Part shown: piece by piece, positions 1 to 8,159 of the stretch
Layout of the letters: each line of letters starts with the position of its first letter
How positions within the stretch are numbered: the stretch's first letter is position 1
Assembly: GCF_000372965.1 (NCBI RefSeq)
Contig: NZ_KB890024.1
Coordinates: forward strand, 2,854,839-2,918,838
Direction: 5' to 3'
DNA: 64,000 nt
Source: Hoeflea sp. 108
GTDB taxonomy: Bacteria; Pseudomonadota; Alphaproteobacteria; Rhizobiales; Rhizobiaceae
The notes under the pieces: model-generated
What the model was told of the DNA's origin: nothing
The model's database searches: none
What the model saw: the letters and a program-made list of their open reading frames with translations, nothing else
Made by a program: the position numbers and the translations under genes

Positions 1-1408
1 TGCCGTTCTGGGCGATGGTCTGCATCATCTGGTCGTTGAGGTTGCCGCGGCCGAAGCCGAACACCGACAGGAACACGCCCGACTTGCGCTTGTCCTCGAT
101 CAGCCGCTTGAGGTCGTCGTCGTCGGTCTGGCCGACATTGAAGTCGCCGTCGGTTGCCAGCATCACCCGGTTCACGCCATCCTTGACGAACGACTTCTGC
201 GCCAGCCGGTAGGCTTCGCGGATGCCGGCCTCGCCTGCGGTGGAGCCACCAGGCGAAAGCGTATCGATGGCGCCAAGGATCTTGTCGCGCTCCGACGCCT
301 TGGTCGGTTCGAGCACGGTGCCTGCGTCACCGGCATAAGTGACGATCGAGACTGTATCGTCCGGCGACAGCTTGTTGACCAGAAGCCGGAAGGCCGAGCG
401 CAACAGCGGTAGCTTGTCTGGCTCGTCCATCGAGCCCGAGACGTCGATCAGGAACACCAGATTGGCCTTGGGCCGCTCAGTCGGCTGCACGTCATAACCC
501 TTGATCGCAACATGCATCAGCTTGGTGTGCTCGTTCCACGGCGCAGGCATGACGCTGACTGTCGTGTTGAACGGCACGGACGCCTGGTCCGGCCCCTTCC
601 AGTCATAAGGGAAGTAGTTGACCATCTCCTCGACCCTGACGGTGTCTGGCTGGGGAAGAACGCCCTCCTTCAGCGAGCGTCGAACGAAGGAATAGGACGC
701 GGTATCGACATCGATGGAGAAGGTCGAGACAGGGTCCTCCAGCGCCGAGCGCACCGGGTTGGTCTTGAAGTCCTGGATGCGGTCACGGTTTTCGACCGGC
801 GCCATCGGCATGTCGCCAGGCGCGATGGTGGCTTGCGGCTGCACCATCAGCGTCGGCATGTTCTGCACGCTCATCCGTGCCGCGGCATCCGCCATCGGCG
901 CAGGCGCAACCGGGCTGGCAGGCGCAATCTCACTCATGACGGCAGCCTCGCCGCTTGCGCTTTCCGCCTTCTGCTTGGCCGCCCCCGAGGCCGCCAACGG
1001 TTTGGCGACGCTGTTGCCGAGTTCGGTATCTGGCTTCTGCAGGGGCTCGGCCGTTGTGACAGGGGCTTCGGCGCGCTGGCGTGCGAGTTCCGCCTTCTCT
1101 GGCGCCGAAAACTGGAACGGCGACTGCTCCATCAGGTAAAACGTGGCGTAGCCGGCGATCGGCAGGGCGACGAGTCCGGCCAGTGCCGGCGCCGCGATCA
1201 GCTTCTTGTGCATGATGTCTCTCCAGAGCTTCCTTGCTCGCTCGGTGAGACGATTGCCCGGTTCGGTTCCTTGGGGCGTAGCTGCGATTTTTTCTTCGTC
1301 GAAAGCAGCCATGGCGGCAGCGATCGCGCGCGACCTGGCGGCTGCACCAGGCGCCGGCGGCTTCATGCCCCTGAGCATGTCCAGTTCGGTGTCGTCGACC
1401 ATGATCAT
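1..1408 (-). CDS. VWA-domain membrane protein (YfbK-like), truncated by the window edge
   Basis: About 469 residues are visible and the C-terminus lies beyond the left edge. A cytoplasmic N-terminus is followed by one membrane segment near residues 70-93, then an Ala/Pro-rich linker. Next comes the vWF-type N-terminal domain (motif TFSIDVDTASYSFVRRSL) and a VWA domain with an intact MIDAS motif, DVSGSMD, near residue 320. This order matches the YfbK family of single-pass proteins with an extracytoplasmic VWA domain. The ATG overlaps the stop codon of the sigma-factor gene (ATGA), so the two are co-transcribed. The cytoplasmic tail before the membrane segment may act as an anti-sigma element; that is inferred from gene order. 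The ligand is unknown. Confidence 0.85.
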   Translation of the reverse strand, partial: MIMVDDTELDMLRGMKPPAPGAAARSRAIAAAMAAFDEEKIAATPQGTEPGNRLTERARKLWRDIMHKKLIAAPALAGLVALPIAGYATFYLMEQSPFQFSAPEKAELARQRAEAPVTTAEPLQKPDTELGNSVAKPLAASGAAKQKAESASGEAAVMSEIAPASPVAPAPMADAAARMSVQNMPTLMVQPQATIAPGDMPMAPVENRDRIQDFKTNPVRSALEDPVSTFSIDVDTASYSFVRRSLKEGVLPQPDTVRVEEMVNYFPYDWKGPDQASVPFNTTVSVMPAPWNEHTKLMHVAIKGYDVQPTERPKANLVFLIDVSGSMDEPDKLPLLRSAFRLLVNKLSPDDTVSIVTYAGDAGTVLEPTKASERDKILGAIDTLSPGGSTAGEAGIREAYRLAQKSFVKDGVNRVMLATDGDFNVGQTDDDDLKRLIEDKRKSGVFLSVFGFGRGNLNDQMMQTIAQNG

Positions 1409-1965
1409 ACTTCCCCGGCCGAGCGCATGAGCAGCTTCAGCCGTTTCTTCGCTTCATGGATGTGCCACGAGACGGTGGCTTCGGCGATTGCCATGGCTTC
1501 TGCCGCATCGGCATGCGACAGGCCCTCGCCATAGACCAGAAGCACCGCGTCGCGCTGCTTGTCCGGCAGCAGCCTGACCGCCGCCCACAAGGCTTCCGCC
1601 GGGTCTTCGACCGGCGCCGCTCCTTCCGCGACCAGCGTGTGAACACCATAGGCCGCGGTCTTGGCGGTTTCCCTTGACGATTTGCGCAAGGCGTCGCGCG
1701 CGGCGTTCAGCGTCATCGCGTAGAGCCAGGTGGTGAAGGCCGCACCGCCGCGATAGTCCCTCACGGCGCGCCCCAGGCGCACGCAGACGTCCTGGGCGAT
1801 GTCTTCGGCATCAGATGCGTTGCCGCACCAGCGCCAGGCGACGCGATGGATAAAGTCGTAATGTCTCCCGACGAGTTCGCCGAAAGCCTGCCTGTCCCCA
1901 TCGCGGGCCCGTCCGACCAGATCAGTGTCGGAGGCCTCGCCCTCTTCCAGCATCATCGCCATCAT
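1405..1965 (-). CDS. ECF-type RNA polymerase sigma factor
   Basis: About 186 residues with the sigma-70 region 2 signature (a GNASDAEDIAQDVC-like core near residue 50) and a region 4 helix-turn-helix near the C-terminus (YGEGLSHADAAEAMAIAEAT). Regions 1 and 3 are absent, as expected for extracytoplasmic-function sigma factors. The start is uncertain: GTG at 1971 and several in-frame ATGs lie within six codons, none with a strong ribosome site; the ATG at 1965 is used. It is translationally coupled to the VWA membrane protein, so it probably directs a cell-envelope response with that protein as sensor or anti-sigma. Its target promoters cannot be read here. Confidence 0.9.
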   Translation of the reverse strand: MMAMMLEEGEASDTDLVGRARDGDRQAFGELVGRHYDFIHRVAWRWCGNASDAEDIAQDVCVRLGRAVRDYRGGAAFTTWLYAMTLNAARDALRKSSRETAKTAAYGVHTLVAEGAAPVEDPAEALWAAVRLLPDKQRDAVLLVYGEGLSHADAAEAMAIAEATVSWHIHEAKKRLKLLMRSAGEV

Positions 1966-2027
1966 CGCCACTTGGACGAAAGCTTTTGGGCGATCCTTGG
2001 GGTGGTGGGAAGTTTTTTTCGCCTCCC

Positions 2028-3113
2028 TCAGTTGCCCGGGCAGACCAGCTTGACGCTGACCGTGTTCGTTCCACTGACGGACATGCCGCTGGGCACGTAT
2101 CTCGCGAATGGCAAGCTGCGGACGTCCTGCGACACGTCGGTGCCAATGGTGAAGGCTTCATCGGCAAAGATATTGCCGCCAGAGACCTCGCCCTGCGGCC
2201 GCATCGACATGCCGTGACCACCCTTGCAGCGGATCTTGACGTCGCCCGGCTTGCCCTTGGACTTGCTGTCGAGCCCCATGGTCAGGCCGTCGAGCTTCAG
2301 CGCCAGGTCGATATCGTCGTTTATCTGGCCGCTCGGTGTGCACGACATGCCGGCAAGCTTGATGTTCTTGATCTTGCCCGCTCGTCGCGTCTTGCCCTTC
2401 AGCGTCCAGGTGTCAGATCCCGGCGAGCTGTTGCCTTCCATCTCCGCCGATTGCGTGACGTAAGAATAGGTCACGTCGAACTGCGGCCCCGAAATGCGCG
2501 GTTCGAGCTTCGCCTCGATGGTAACGGTACCCTCGTCGATGATACGTTTGAGCAACGCGCGCGTGGCCTTGGCCTGCTCGCGGTAGCGCTCGGCTTCTTC
2601 GGCAGCGAACTGGCTCGGATACCGGTCCCAGTAGGCGGCAACGGTGTCTTTTGTGCATTTCGTGCGATGCGCGGCCTCGTGTTCCAAGGCAAAGTCGGCA
2701 AGTTCCTTGCACTGGGAACCTGCCCGCAAGGCTTCGAGCATGGCCGGCTTCTGCTCGCAGCTGCCATATCTCATATCCACCGTTGCCGGCCCCGTGTAAC
2801 CATGCGCGGGGCGATGGGGCAGCCTGAACGTCAACATAATCTCGGCCCGCCTTCGCGACGAGCGATCGTGGATGCTGACATCGGAATCGGGGTGCGTCGG
2901 GTCCCTGTGCGCCTCGATCAGCGGGTCCTCGACCGCCTTGAGCTGGGCTGCCATGTCAGCGAAGAACTTGGCCAGATAGTCCGCGTTCTTCAGCTCTTCC
3001 TGGACGCTTTGCAGGTTCCCGCACGAGCATTGCTGCTGGTTGGCCAAAGCTGGCATCGCCAGAGTGCCTCCGAGCGCCAGTGAAACAGCAAACGCCTTGA
3101 TTGTTGACGACAT
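2028..3113 (-). CDS. Secreted protein with an HExxH motif, function unknown
   Basis: A 361-residue protein with a clear signal peptide (basic start, Leu/Ala core, cleavage near PALAN-QQ at about residue 25). A zincin-like HEAAH motif lies at residues 145-149, and Cys residues at about 29, 31, 119, 135 and 153 could form disulfides. The C-terminal half (about 180-361) is rich in beta-type segments. I do not recognise a named family. HExxH suggests a metal site, possibly a peptidase, but the usual third ligand is not evident, so catalysis is not claimed. The ATG at 3113 is preferred over upstream GTGs because AAGG lies about 9 nt before it. It shares orientation with the sigma factor downstream but no overlap. 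Confidence 0.7.
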   Translation of the reverse strand: MSSTIKAFAVSLALGGTLAMPALANQQQCSCGNLQSVQEELKNADYLAKFFADMAAQLKAVEDPLIEAHRDPTHPDSDVSIHDRSSRRRAEIMLTFRLPHRPAHGYTGPATVDMRYGSCEQKPAMLEALRAGSQCKELADFALEHEAAHRTKCTKDTVAAYWDRYPSQFAAEEAERYREQAKATRALLKRIIDEGTVTIEAKLEPRISGPQFDVTYSYVTQSAEMEGNSSPGSDTWTLKGKTRRAGKIKNIKLAGMSCTPSGQINDDIDLALKLDGLTMGLDSKSKGKPGDVKIRCKGGHGMSMRPQGEVSGGNIFADEAFTIGTDVSQDVRSLPFARYVPSGMSVSGTNTVSVKLVCPGN

Positions 3114-3229
3114 CCGCACCACACCTTCTGATTGAGAAAGATGTCGGTCGGTATCGGAAACCTATGTATCCGCAGGATGTCGCGATGCCCTCCGCACCGG
3201 ATGCAGATCGGCGACAGAGACCGGAGAGA

Positions 3230-4408
3230 TCAGACGGCCTGCCCGGCGACCCAGCCGGACGACCAGGCCCACTGGAAATTGTAGCCGCCGAGCCAACCGG
3301 TGACGTCGACAACCTCGCCGATGAAATAGAGGCCGGGCACGGTCTTCGCCTGAAGGGTCTTCTGGTCGAGCACACGCGTGTCGATCCCGCCCAGCGTCAC
3401 CTCGGCCGTGCGATAGCCTTCCGAACCCGCCGGTTTGATGCGCCACTGGTTGACCGCCGCGTCGACCGACCTCAGGTGGGCATCGTTCAAATCGGCGAGA
3501 TTGCCGTTGAAGCCGAGCCGTTCGGCAATCGTCTGCGCGAGTTTCTTGGGCAGATGGGCCGCAAGCACGGTCTGCACCGCCTGGCGACCGTTGCCCCGCT
3601 TGGCATCGCGCAGAATGGCGGCGACGTCAGTTCCCGGCAGCATCGAGATGGCGATTTCGTCGCCCTCGCGCCAATAGGACGAGATCTGCAGGATGGACGG
3701 GCCACTGATGCCACGATGGGTGAACAGCATCGCTTCGGAAAAACGCGTCTTGTTGCAGGAAACCTCGGCGTCGACGGCGACACCCGACAGCGGCGCAAGC
3801 CGCTCGAGCGTGTTGGCGTCGAAGGTCAGCGGCACCAGCGCCGGCCGCGTCTCGACGACAGGCAGGCCGAACTGAGCGGCGATCTCGTAACCGAAGCCTG
3901 TGGCGCCCATCTTGGGGATAGACTTTCCGCCGCAGGCAACGACCAGCGACTTGCAGCGCACCTTGTTGCCGTCCAGCTTCAGGTCGAAGCCGTCAATCGA
4001 GCGCGTCACGCTCTCGACTGACGTCGCAAGCCGCAGCTCGACGCCGCCGTGGCGCATCTCGGTCACCAGCATATCGATGATCTGGCGCGCCGAGCCGTCG
4101 CAGAACAGCTGCCCTAGTGTCTTTTCGTGATAGGCGATGCCGTAACGCTCGACGAGACTGATGAAGTTGCGCTGGGTGTAGCGGCTGAGCGGCGAAATGC
4201 AGAAATGCGGGTTCTGCGACAGGAAATTCTTCGGGCTGGCGTTGATGTTGGTGAAGTTGCAGCGTCCGCCACCGGAGATGCGGATCTTTTCGCCGGGTGC
4301 CGAGGCATGATCGACGATCAGCACCGAGCGGCCGCGCTTGCCCGCTTCGGCAGCGCACATCATGCCGGCTGCGCCTGCGCCGATCACGACCACATCAAAG
4401 GATTGCAT
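3230..4408 (-). CDS. NAD(P)/FAD-dependent oxidoreductase, BaiN/YhiN (HI0933) family
   Basis: A 392-residue flavoprotein. It opens with the Rossmann FAD motif VVIGAGAAGMMCAAEAG and carries the family hallmark ISGGGRCNFTN near residue 45. The C-terminus (GLYFIGEVVDVTGWLGGYN) is the second FAD-contacting motif typical of HI0933-like proteins. Length matches the family, about 390-400. The ATG at 4408 starts exactly at the FAD motif; the open frame continues upstream without homology. Members are usually annotated as aminoacetone oxidase or BaiN-like and the physiological substrate is generally unknown. It stands alone, between the HExxH protein and the hydrolase. Confidence 0.88.
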   Translation of the reverse strand: MQSFDVVVIGAGAAGMMCAAEAGKRGRSVLIVDHASAPGEKIRISGGGRCNFTNINASPKNFLSQNPHFCISPLSRYTQRNFISLVERYGIAYHEKTLGQLFCDGSARQIIDMLVTEMRHGGVELRLATSVESVTRSIDGFDLKLDGNKVRCKSLVVACGGKSIPKMGATGFGYEIAAQFGLPVVETRPALVPLTFDANTLERLAPLSGVAVDAEVSCNKTRFSEAMLFTHRGISGPSILQISSYWREGDEIAISMLPGTDVAAILRDAKRGNGRQAVQTVLAAHLPKKLAQTIAERLGFNGNLADLNDAHLRSVDAAVNQWRIKPAGSEGYRTAEVTLGGIDTRVLDQKTLQAKTVPGLYFIGEVVDVTGWLGGYNFQWAWSSGWVAGQAV

Positions 4409-4505
4409 CAGGATTTTCCGCTGGCAAAAAATCGGCGCCCGACGGCAAGCCGGACGCATGTGCCGGCCTGATAGCCGACATCGATGGAATTGGCAAAGCC
4501 GGGCG

Positions 4506-5237
4506 CTAGCTGAGCGTCTCCGCAAACAGCGTCAGCAGGCGCCGCCAGTGGCGCTCGGCGCCCGCCTCGTCATAGACGCCATGATCGGGCACGCACCAGC
4601 CATGGCCCATGCCCACATAGTTTTCGAGGATGTGGTCGACCCCGGCCGAACGCAGCGCCTCGGCGAGCAGCGCCGACTGTTCGGGCGGAAAGCTGCCGTC
4701 GACGCCGGCTGAGCCGACATAGATGCGCGCCTTGAGCCTGGCGGCGTTGCGCCAGGGGCTGTCGGGTGCATCACCGGCAAGATTGCCGCCATGGAAGCTT
4801 GCCGCGGCAACGATGCGGTTGGGATGGGTCGCGGCCGCATTGAGCGCGCGCGAGCCGCCCATGCAATAGCCGACGGCGCCGACCGGGCCAGCAACGCCAG
4901 CATCCGCCAGCGCCTCGATGAAGGCGCCGGTGTCACGCATCGTCATCTCCTGCGTGGTGCCGCCGATCAGAGCCCGCAGTTCCGTCCGCGTCTTTTCCTC
5001 GGAGAAGGCAGTCTTGGCGTCGAAGGGACCATAGGCGCCGGCACGATAGAACAGGTCGGGCACTAGCACCGCGTAACCGTCGCTGCCCAGCCGCTCGGCC
5101 ATCTCGTCAAGCGCGGCTCGCGGCCCGAAGGCATCCATGTAGAGGATCACACCGGCTTTCGCATTCGAAGGTCCAAACAGTCCGGCCTTGGCGACGCCAT
5201 CCGCCGTCACAATTTCGATGTCGCGCTTGGTCGCCAT
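4506..5237 (-). CDS. Dienelactone hydrolase family protein
   Basis: A 243-residue alpha/beta hydrolase. The nucleophile elbow carries Cys (GYCMGGS, near residue 115), with a likely acid in VGSAGVDGSFPPEQ and the histidine in GMGHGWCVPDH. This Cys-Asp-His triad is characteristic of carboxymethylenebutenolidase-type enzymes. The ATG at 5237 has a good AAGGAG ribosome site; the open frame further upstream is non-coding. Related proteins hydrolyse lactones or esters in aromatic catabolism, but no aromatic pathway genes are nearby, so the substrate is open. It lies downstream of the CynX-like transporter gene on the same strand, 59 bp away. Confidence 0.88.
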   Translation of the reverse strand: MATKRDIEIVTADGVAKAGLFGPSNAKAGVILYMDAFGPRAALDEMAERLGSDGYAVLVPDLFYRAGAYGPFDAKTAFSEEKTRTELRALIGGTTQEMTMRDTGAFIEALADAGVAGPVGAVGYCMGGSRALNAAATHPNRIVAAASFHGGNLAGDAPDSPWRNAARLKARIYVGSAGVDGSFPPEQSALLAEALRSAGVDHILENYVGMGHGWCVPDHGVYDEAGAERHWRRLLTLFAETLS

Positions 5238-5296
5238 GGCAAAGCTCCTTCTGATGTCCCGTCGCGAACATAGGGACTCCGGCCAGCCAGACAAGC

Positions 5297-6607
5297 TCAG
5301 GCGGCGTCGATCGGCTCCGCGCGGGCACCGACATGTAGCGCCCTGCCCGCGCCCAGCCCCATCACGGCGACGCCGAGGCCAAGCGCCACGAACAGCACCG
5401 AGGAGGCAGCGAAGCTGCCGGTCCAGTTGCGGATAAGCCCTACCAGCAGCGGGCCGATGGCAGCCAGCGTGTAACCCACGCCCTGCGCCATGCCGGAGAG
5501 ATGGGCCGCGACATGCGAATCCGGCGAGCGCAGCACGATCAGCGTCATCGCCGCCGCAATCAGCCCGCCCTGACCGATGCCCTGCAGCACCGCCCAGAAC
5601 AGGATGGTCGAGGTCGGCGCAAACAGGATGCCCAGCAGTGCAATGACCGCAGCCGCGGCAAGCGCCACGTTGACGCCGCGCTGGTCCTTGCGGCGGACGG
5701 CGATGGATGGCACGGCAAGGCAGGTCACCACCTGCGCCATGACCGAAAGCGACACGATGGCGCCGGCGGTCGTGGCGTCGAAGCCGCGTTCGCGCAGGAT
5801 CGGCGCCAGCCAGCCGAAGACGCAATAGGCGAGCGCCGACTGCAGCCCCATGAACAGCGTCACCTGCCAGGCCAGCCGGTCGCGCCACAGCCCAACGACG
5901 CGGAAGCCGCTGTGGCTAACCTGCCTGCGGCTGCCGAGTGCCTGGGGGGTCCAGATCAGCAGCACGATGAAGGCCGGCACCGCCCAGACAGCCAACGCCC
6001 CGGACCAGGACCCGGTAACAAGGTGTTCGATGGGCAATGTGAGGCCGGACGCCGAAGCGGCCCCCGCGCACAGCGCCATGGTATAAAGCCCGGTCATCAT
6101 CGCCGCCTTGTCTGGAAAGTCGCGCTTGACCAGCCCGGGCAGCAGCACATTGCCGATGGCAATTGCCGCACCCGCCATGAAGCTTGCCGCAAACAGCAGC
6201 GGCACAGTGCCAAGCCCCCGCAGGGCTGTGCCGAAGGCGAGCAGCAACAATGCGATGAGCAGCGTACGCTCGGCGCCGAAGCGCTGCGCGAGTTTGGGCG
6301 CCAGCGGCGCAAACAGGCCGAGACAAAGCACCGGCAGTGTCGTCAGCATGCTGGCGCCGACCGGCGAAAGGCCCGTCGCCTGCATCACCTCGGGCAACAA
6401 TACCGACAGGCTGGAAAAGATCGGGCGGAGATTGAAGGCGATCAGCACCAGGCTGGCGCCGAGCACGAAACGCGCCATGCCGCTGCGCAGAACCGGCGCC
6501 TGCGGTGCCGGCCGGCTGTCGACCTCGGCATCGATCAGCTGGTCGTCGAGACCTTCGATGGCCACCGCCTCAGCGGCCCGGCCCGAGGGAACAAAAGTCT
6601 GGTTCAT
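5297..6607 (-). CDS. MFS transporter, CynX/NimT-like
   Basis: A 436-residue membrane protein with about 12 hydrophobic segments starting near residue 45. The first helix contains FNLRPIFSSLSVLLPE, a pattern characteristic of the cyanate/2-nitroimidazole (CynX/NimT) branch of the major facilitator superfamily. The N-terminal 40 residues are hydrophilic and probably cytoplasmic. Its ATG overlaps the GntR regulator stop codon (ATGA at 6604-6607), so regulator and transporter form an operon and the regulator probably senses the transported solute or a product. The substrate is unknown; no cyanase gene is present. Confidence 0.88.
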   Translation of the reverse strand: MNQTFVPSGRAAEAVAIEGLDDQLIDAEVDSRPAPQAPVLRSGMARFVLGASLVLIAFNLRPIFSSLSVLLPEVMQATGLSPVGASMLTTLPVLCLGLFAPLAPKLAQRFGAERTLLIALLLLAFGTALRGLGTVPLLFAASFMAGAAIAIGNVLLPGLVKRDFPDKAAMMTGLYTMALCAGAASASGLTLPIEHLVTGSWSGALAVWAVPAFIVLLIWTPQALGSRRQVSHSGFRVVGLWRDRLAWQVTLFMGLQSALAYCVFGWLAPILRERGFDATTAGAIVSLSVMAQVVTCLAVPSIAVRRKDQRGVNVALAAAAVIALLGILFAPTSTILFWAVLQGIGQGGLIAAAMTLIVLRSPDSHVAAHLSGMAQGVGYTLAAIGPLLVGLIRNWTGSFAASSVLFVALGLGVAVMGLGAGRALHVGARAEPIDAA

Positions 6608-7293
6608 TGGGCAAGTAACCTGTCGAGTTCGAAAAGTACGGGCGCCATGAAGGCGCGAACCGCGGCTGCGGCCCGGTCCGGATCGCCGGAGGCCACGGCA
6701 TCCACGATGGCCTCATGGGCCGGCGCATCGGGCTCGGGCAGTTCGCCCGACAGCGTCGCCTTGATGGTCTCGGTGATCGCTCCGGTGAAGAAGTCGTAGA
6801 GTTCGATCATCGCCCGGTTGCCGGAAGCTTCGACAACCGACTTGTGGAAGTCGATGTCGCGGCGGATGAAGGCTTCGTGCCCGCCATCGGCCACGGTGCC
6901 GCGCGCCTCGAGCAACCGCCGCATTTTCACCAGATCCGCTGGTGTGTGGCGCAATGCTGCCAGCCGCGCCGCTTCCGCATCCAGGGCGGCGCGCGTTTCC
7001 CACTGGTCGCGCAGGCCGGCGCGCTTGACGCGGTCCAGCACCGCCGAAGGGTCGACTGCCGAGCGGACATAGGTGCCGGAGCCTTGCCGCGTATCGAGCA
7101 GACCTTGCGAGACCAAGGCACGCACGGCTTCGCGCACGGTGCCGCGGCTTACCGACAACAGGTCGGTCAATGCCATTTCATTGGGAATACGCTCGCCCAC
7201 GGCCCAGCGGCCGCTGACGATTTCGGCTCGCAGGCTGTCGGCGGCGCTGTCGGTGAGATTGGTTCGGGTGGCTGGCTGCATGGCAACATTCAT
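6604..7293 (-). CDS. GntR-family regulator, FadR subfamily (FCD domain)
   Basis: A 229-residue regulator. The N-terminal winged helix contains the GntR signature SRGTVREAVRALVSQGLL near residues 50-67, followed by GSGTYV. The C-terminal all-helical FCD domain has the metal-ligand-type residues D-x3-H (RRDIDFHKSVVEASGN) near 145 and a later conserved His (APAHEAI). The ATG at 7293 or 7281 could be the start; neither has a strong ribosome site. A perfect 15-bp palindrome lies immediately upstream, consistent with autoregulation. It forms an operon with the CynX-like transporter. Confidence 0.9.
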   Translation of the reverse strand: MNVAMQPATRTNLTDSAADSLRAEIVSGRWAVGERIPNEMALTDLLSVSRGTVREAVRALVSQGLLDTRQGSGTYVRSAVDPSAVLDRVKRAGLRDQWETRAALDAEAARLAALRHTPADLVKMRRLLEARGTVADGGHEAFIRRDIDFHKSVVEASGNRAMIELYDFFTGAITETIKATLSGELPEPDAPAHEAIVDAVASGDPDRAAAAVRAFMAPVLFELDRLLAQ

Positions 7294-7295
7294 CA

Positions 7296-7310
7296 AGTCA
7301 TCTGATGACT
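7296..7310. promoter_or_regulatory. Palindromic operator candidate of the GntR gene
   Basis: AGTCATC-T-GATGACT is a perfect inverted repeat with 7-bp arms, located 3 bp upstream of the GntR start codon. Size and position suit autorepression by a FadR-type dimer. Assignment to this regulator is inference. Confidence 0.55.
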
Positions 7311-7379
7311 TTGAATATGCCTGTCGGCCGGCAAAGGCAACAAGCGAGCCGGGAAAGCGATTGGGCCAGCCGAGCGAGC

Positions 7380-8063
7380 TCAGAGGCCGGCGTAGCTCTT
7401 CATGTGAAAGGCCTGAACATCGGCCGGGTAGCGATAGGCCGTCCCATATGGGCATGCATTGCGATCAACGCACCCCGCCGTGCGACAGGTCCCGCCGTCA
7501 GGGCCGCGCACATGCGCAAGGCATCGTTCATAGGCAAAACCCGCAACCAAATAGGCTTCCACAGGACAGGATTTAAGGCAGGGCTTTCCGACACATAGAT
7601 CGCAAAGGTGACTCTGTTCGCGAAGCTCGGCAAACTCCAGCCCGACATCGAACAGCAATGCCCCGCGATAAGCATGCCAGAGCCCATATTCGGGATGCAT
7701 CAGGATGCCCAGCGGCGACGGCTTGAGCCCTTCGGCCCGCATGGCCCATTGCTGGAACGGCAGATAGGGCTTGTCGGATGGCGACACGGCGCGCGCGCCG
7801 AACTTTTTCGCGACATCGCCGATCACCTCACGCGACCAGCTGTCGAGCGGGTTTTCGAGTTTGGCCGGCTGCGTTGCGCGCCATCGCTGAAAATGCGGCC
7901 ACGGCGCCGCCCCCGCCTGCCCGATCAGCAGCACCGACTGCGCCGGCCTGCCTGTCGGGCCATTCGGTGCCGTCTCCTCATTGCCGAAAACGAAACCGCC
8001 GCGCTGGATGAGGCCATGGCTGGCCAGCGCGGCGGAAATTATGTCCACGTCGGGGGACGGCAA
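7380..8063 (-). CDS. 4Fe-4S dicluster (ferredoxin-like) protein
   Basis: 227 residues. The C-terminal third holds two cysteine clusters: CDLCVGKPCLKSCP, then a GGTCRTAGCVDRNACPYG stretch, enough ligands for two [4Fe-4S] clusters. The arrangement recalls the ferredoxin half of QueG-like reductases, but no cobalamin-binding N-terminal domain is recognised. The only usable start is TTG at 8063: it has an excellent AAGGGG site about 6 nt upstream and an in-frame stop just before it. It lies 96 bp downstream of the MttB-like gene on the same strand. Low-potential electron delivery to corrinoid reactivation is a reasonable but unproven role. Confidence 0.75.
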   Translation of the reverse strand: MPSPDVDIISAALASHGLIQRGGFVFGNEETAPNGPTGRPAQSVLLIGQAGAAPWPHFQRWRATQPAKLENPLDSWSREVIGDVAKKFGARAVSPSDKPYLPFQQWAMRAEGLKPSPLGILMHPEYGLWHAYRGALLFDVGLEFAELREQSHLCDLCVGKPCLKSCPVEAYLVAGFAYERCLAHVRGPDGGTCRTAGCVDRNACPYGTAYRYPADVQAFHMKSYAGL

Positions 8064-8159
8064 GCGCTACCCCTTCGGGTCCGGGTCGGAGAATGCGCTC
8101 CGCCAGACTTCCTTGTGGATGATGCTGGCGACTTTAGCCCCGCCTGTATCGGGCTCCCT

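Noticed and set aside
7380..8063. Epoxyqueuosine reductase QueG
   Set aside because: Only the ferredoxin-like Cys clusters resemble QueG; the protein is too short and no cobalamin-binding domain was recognised.
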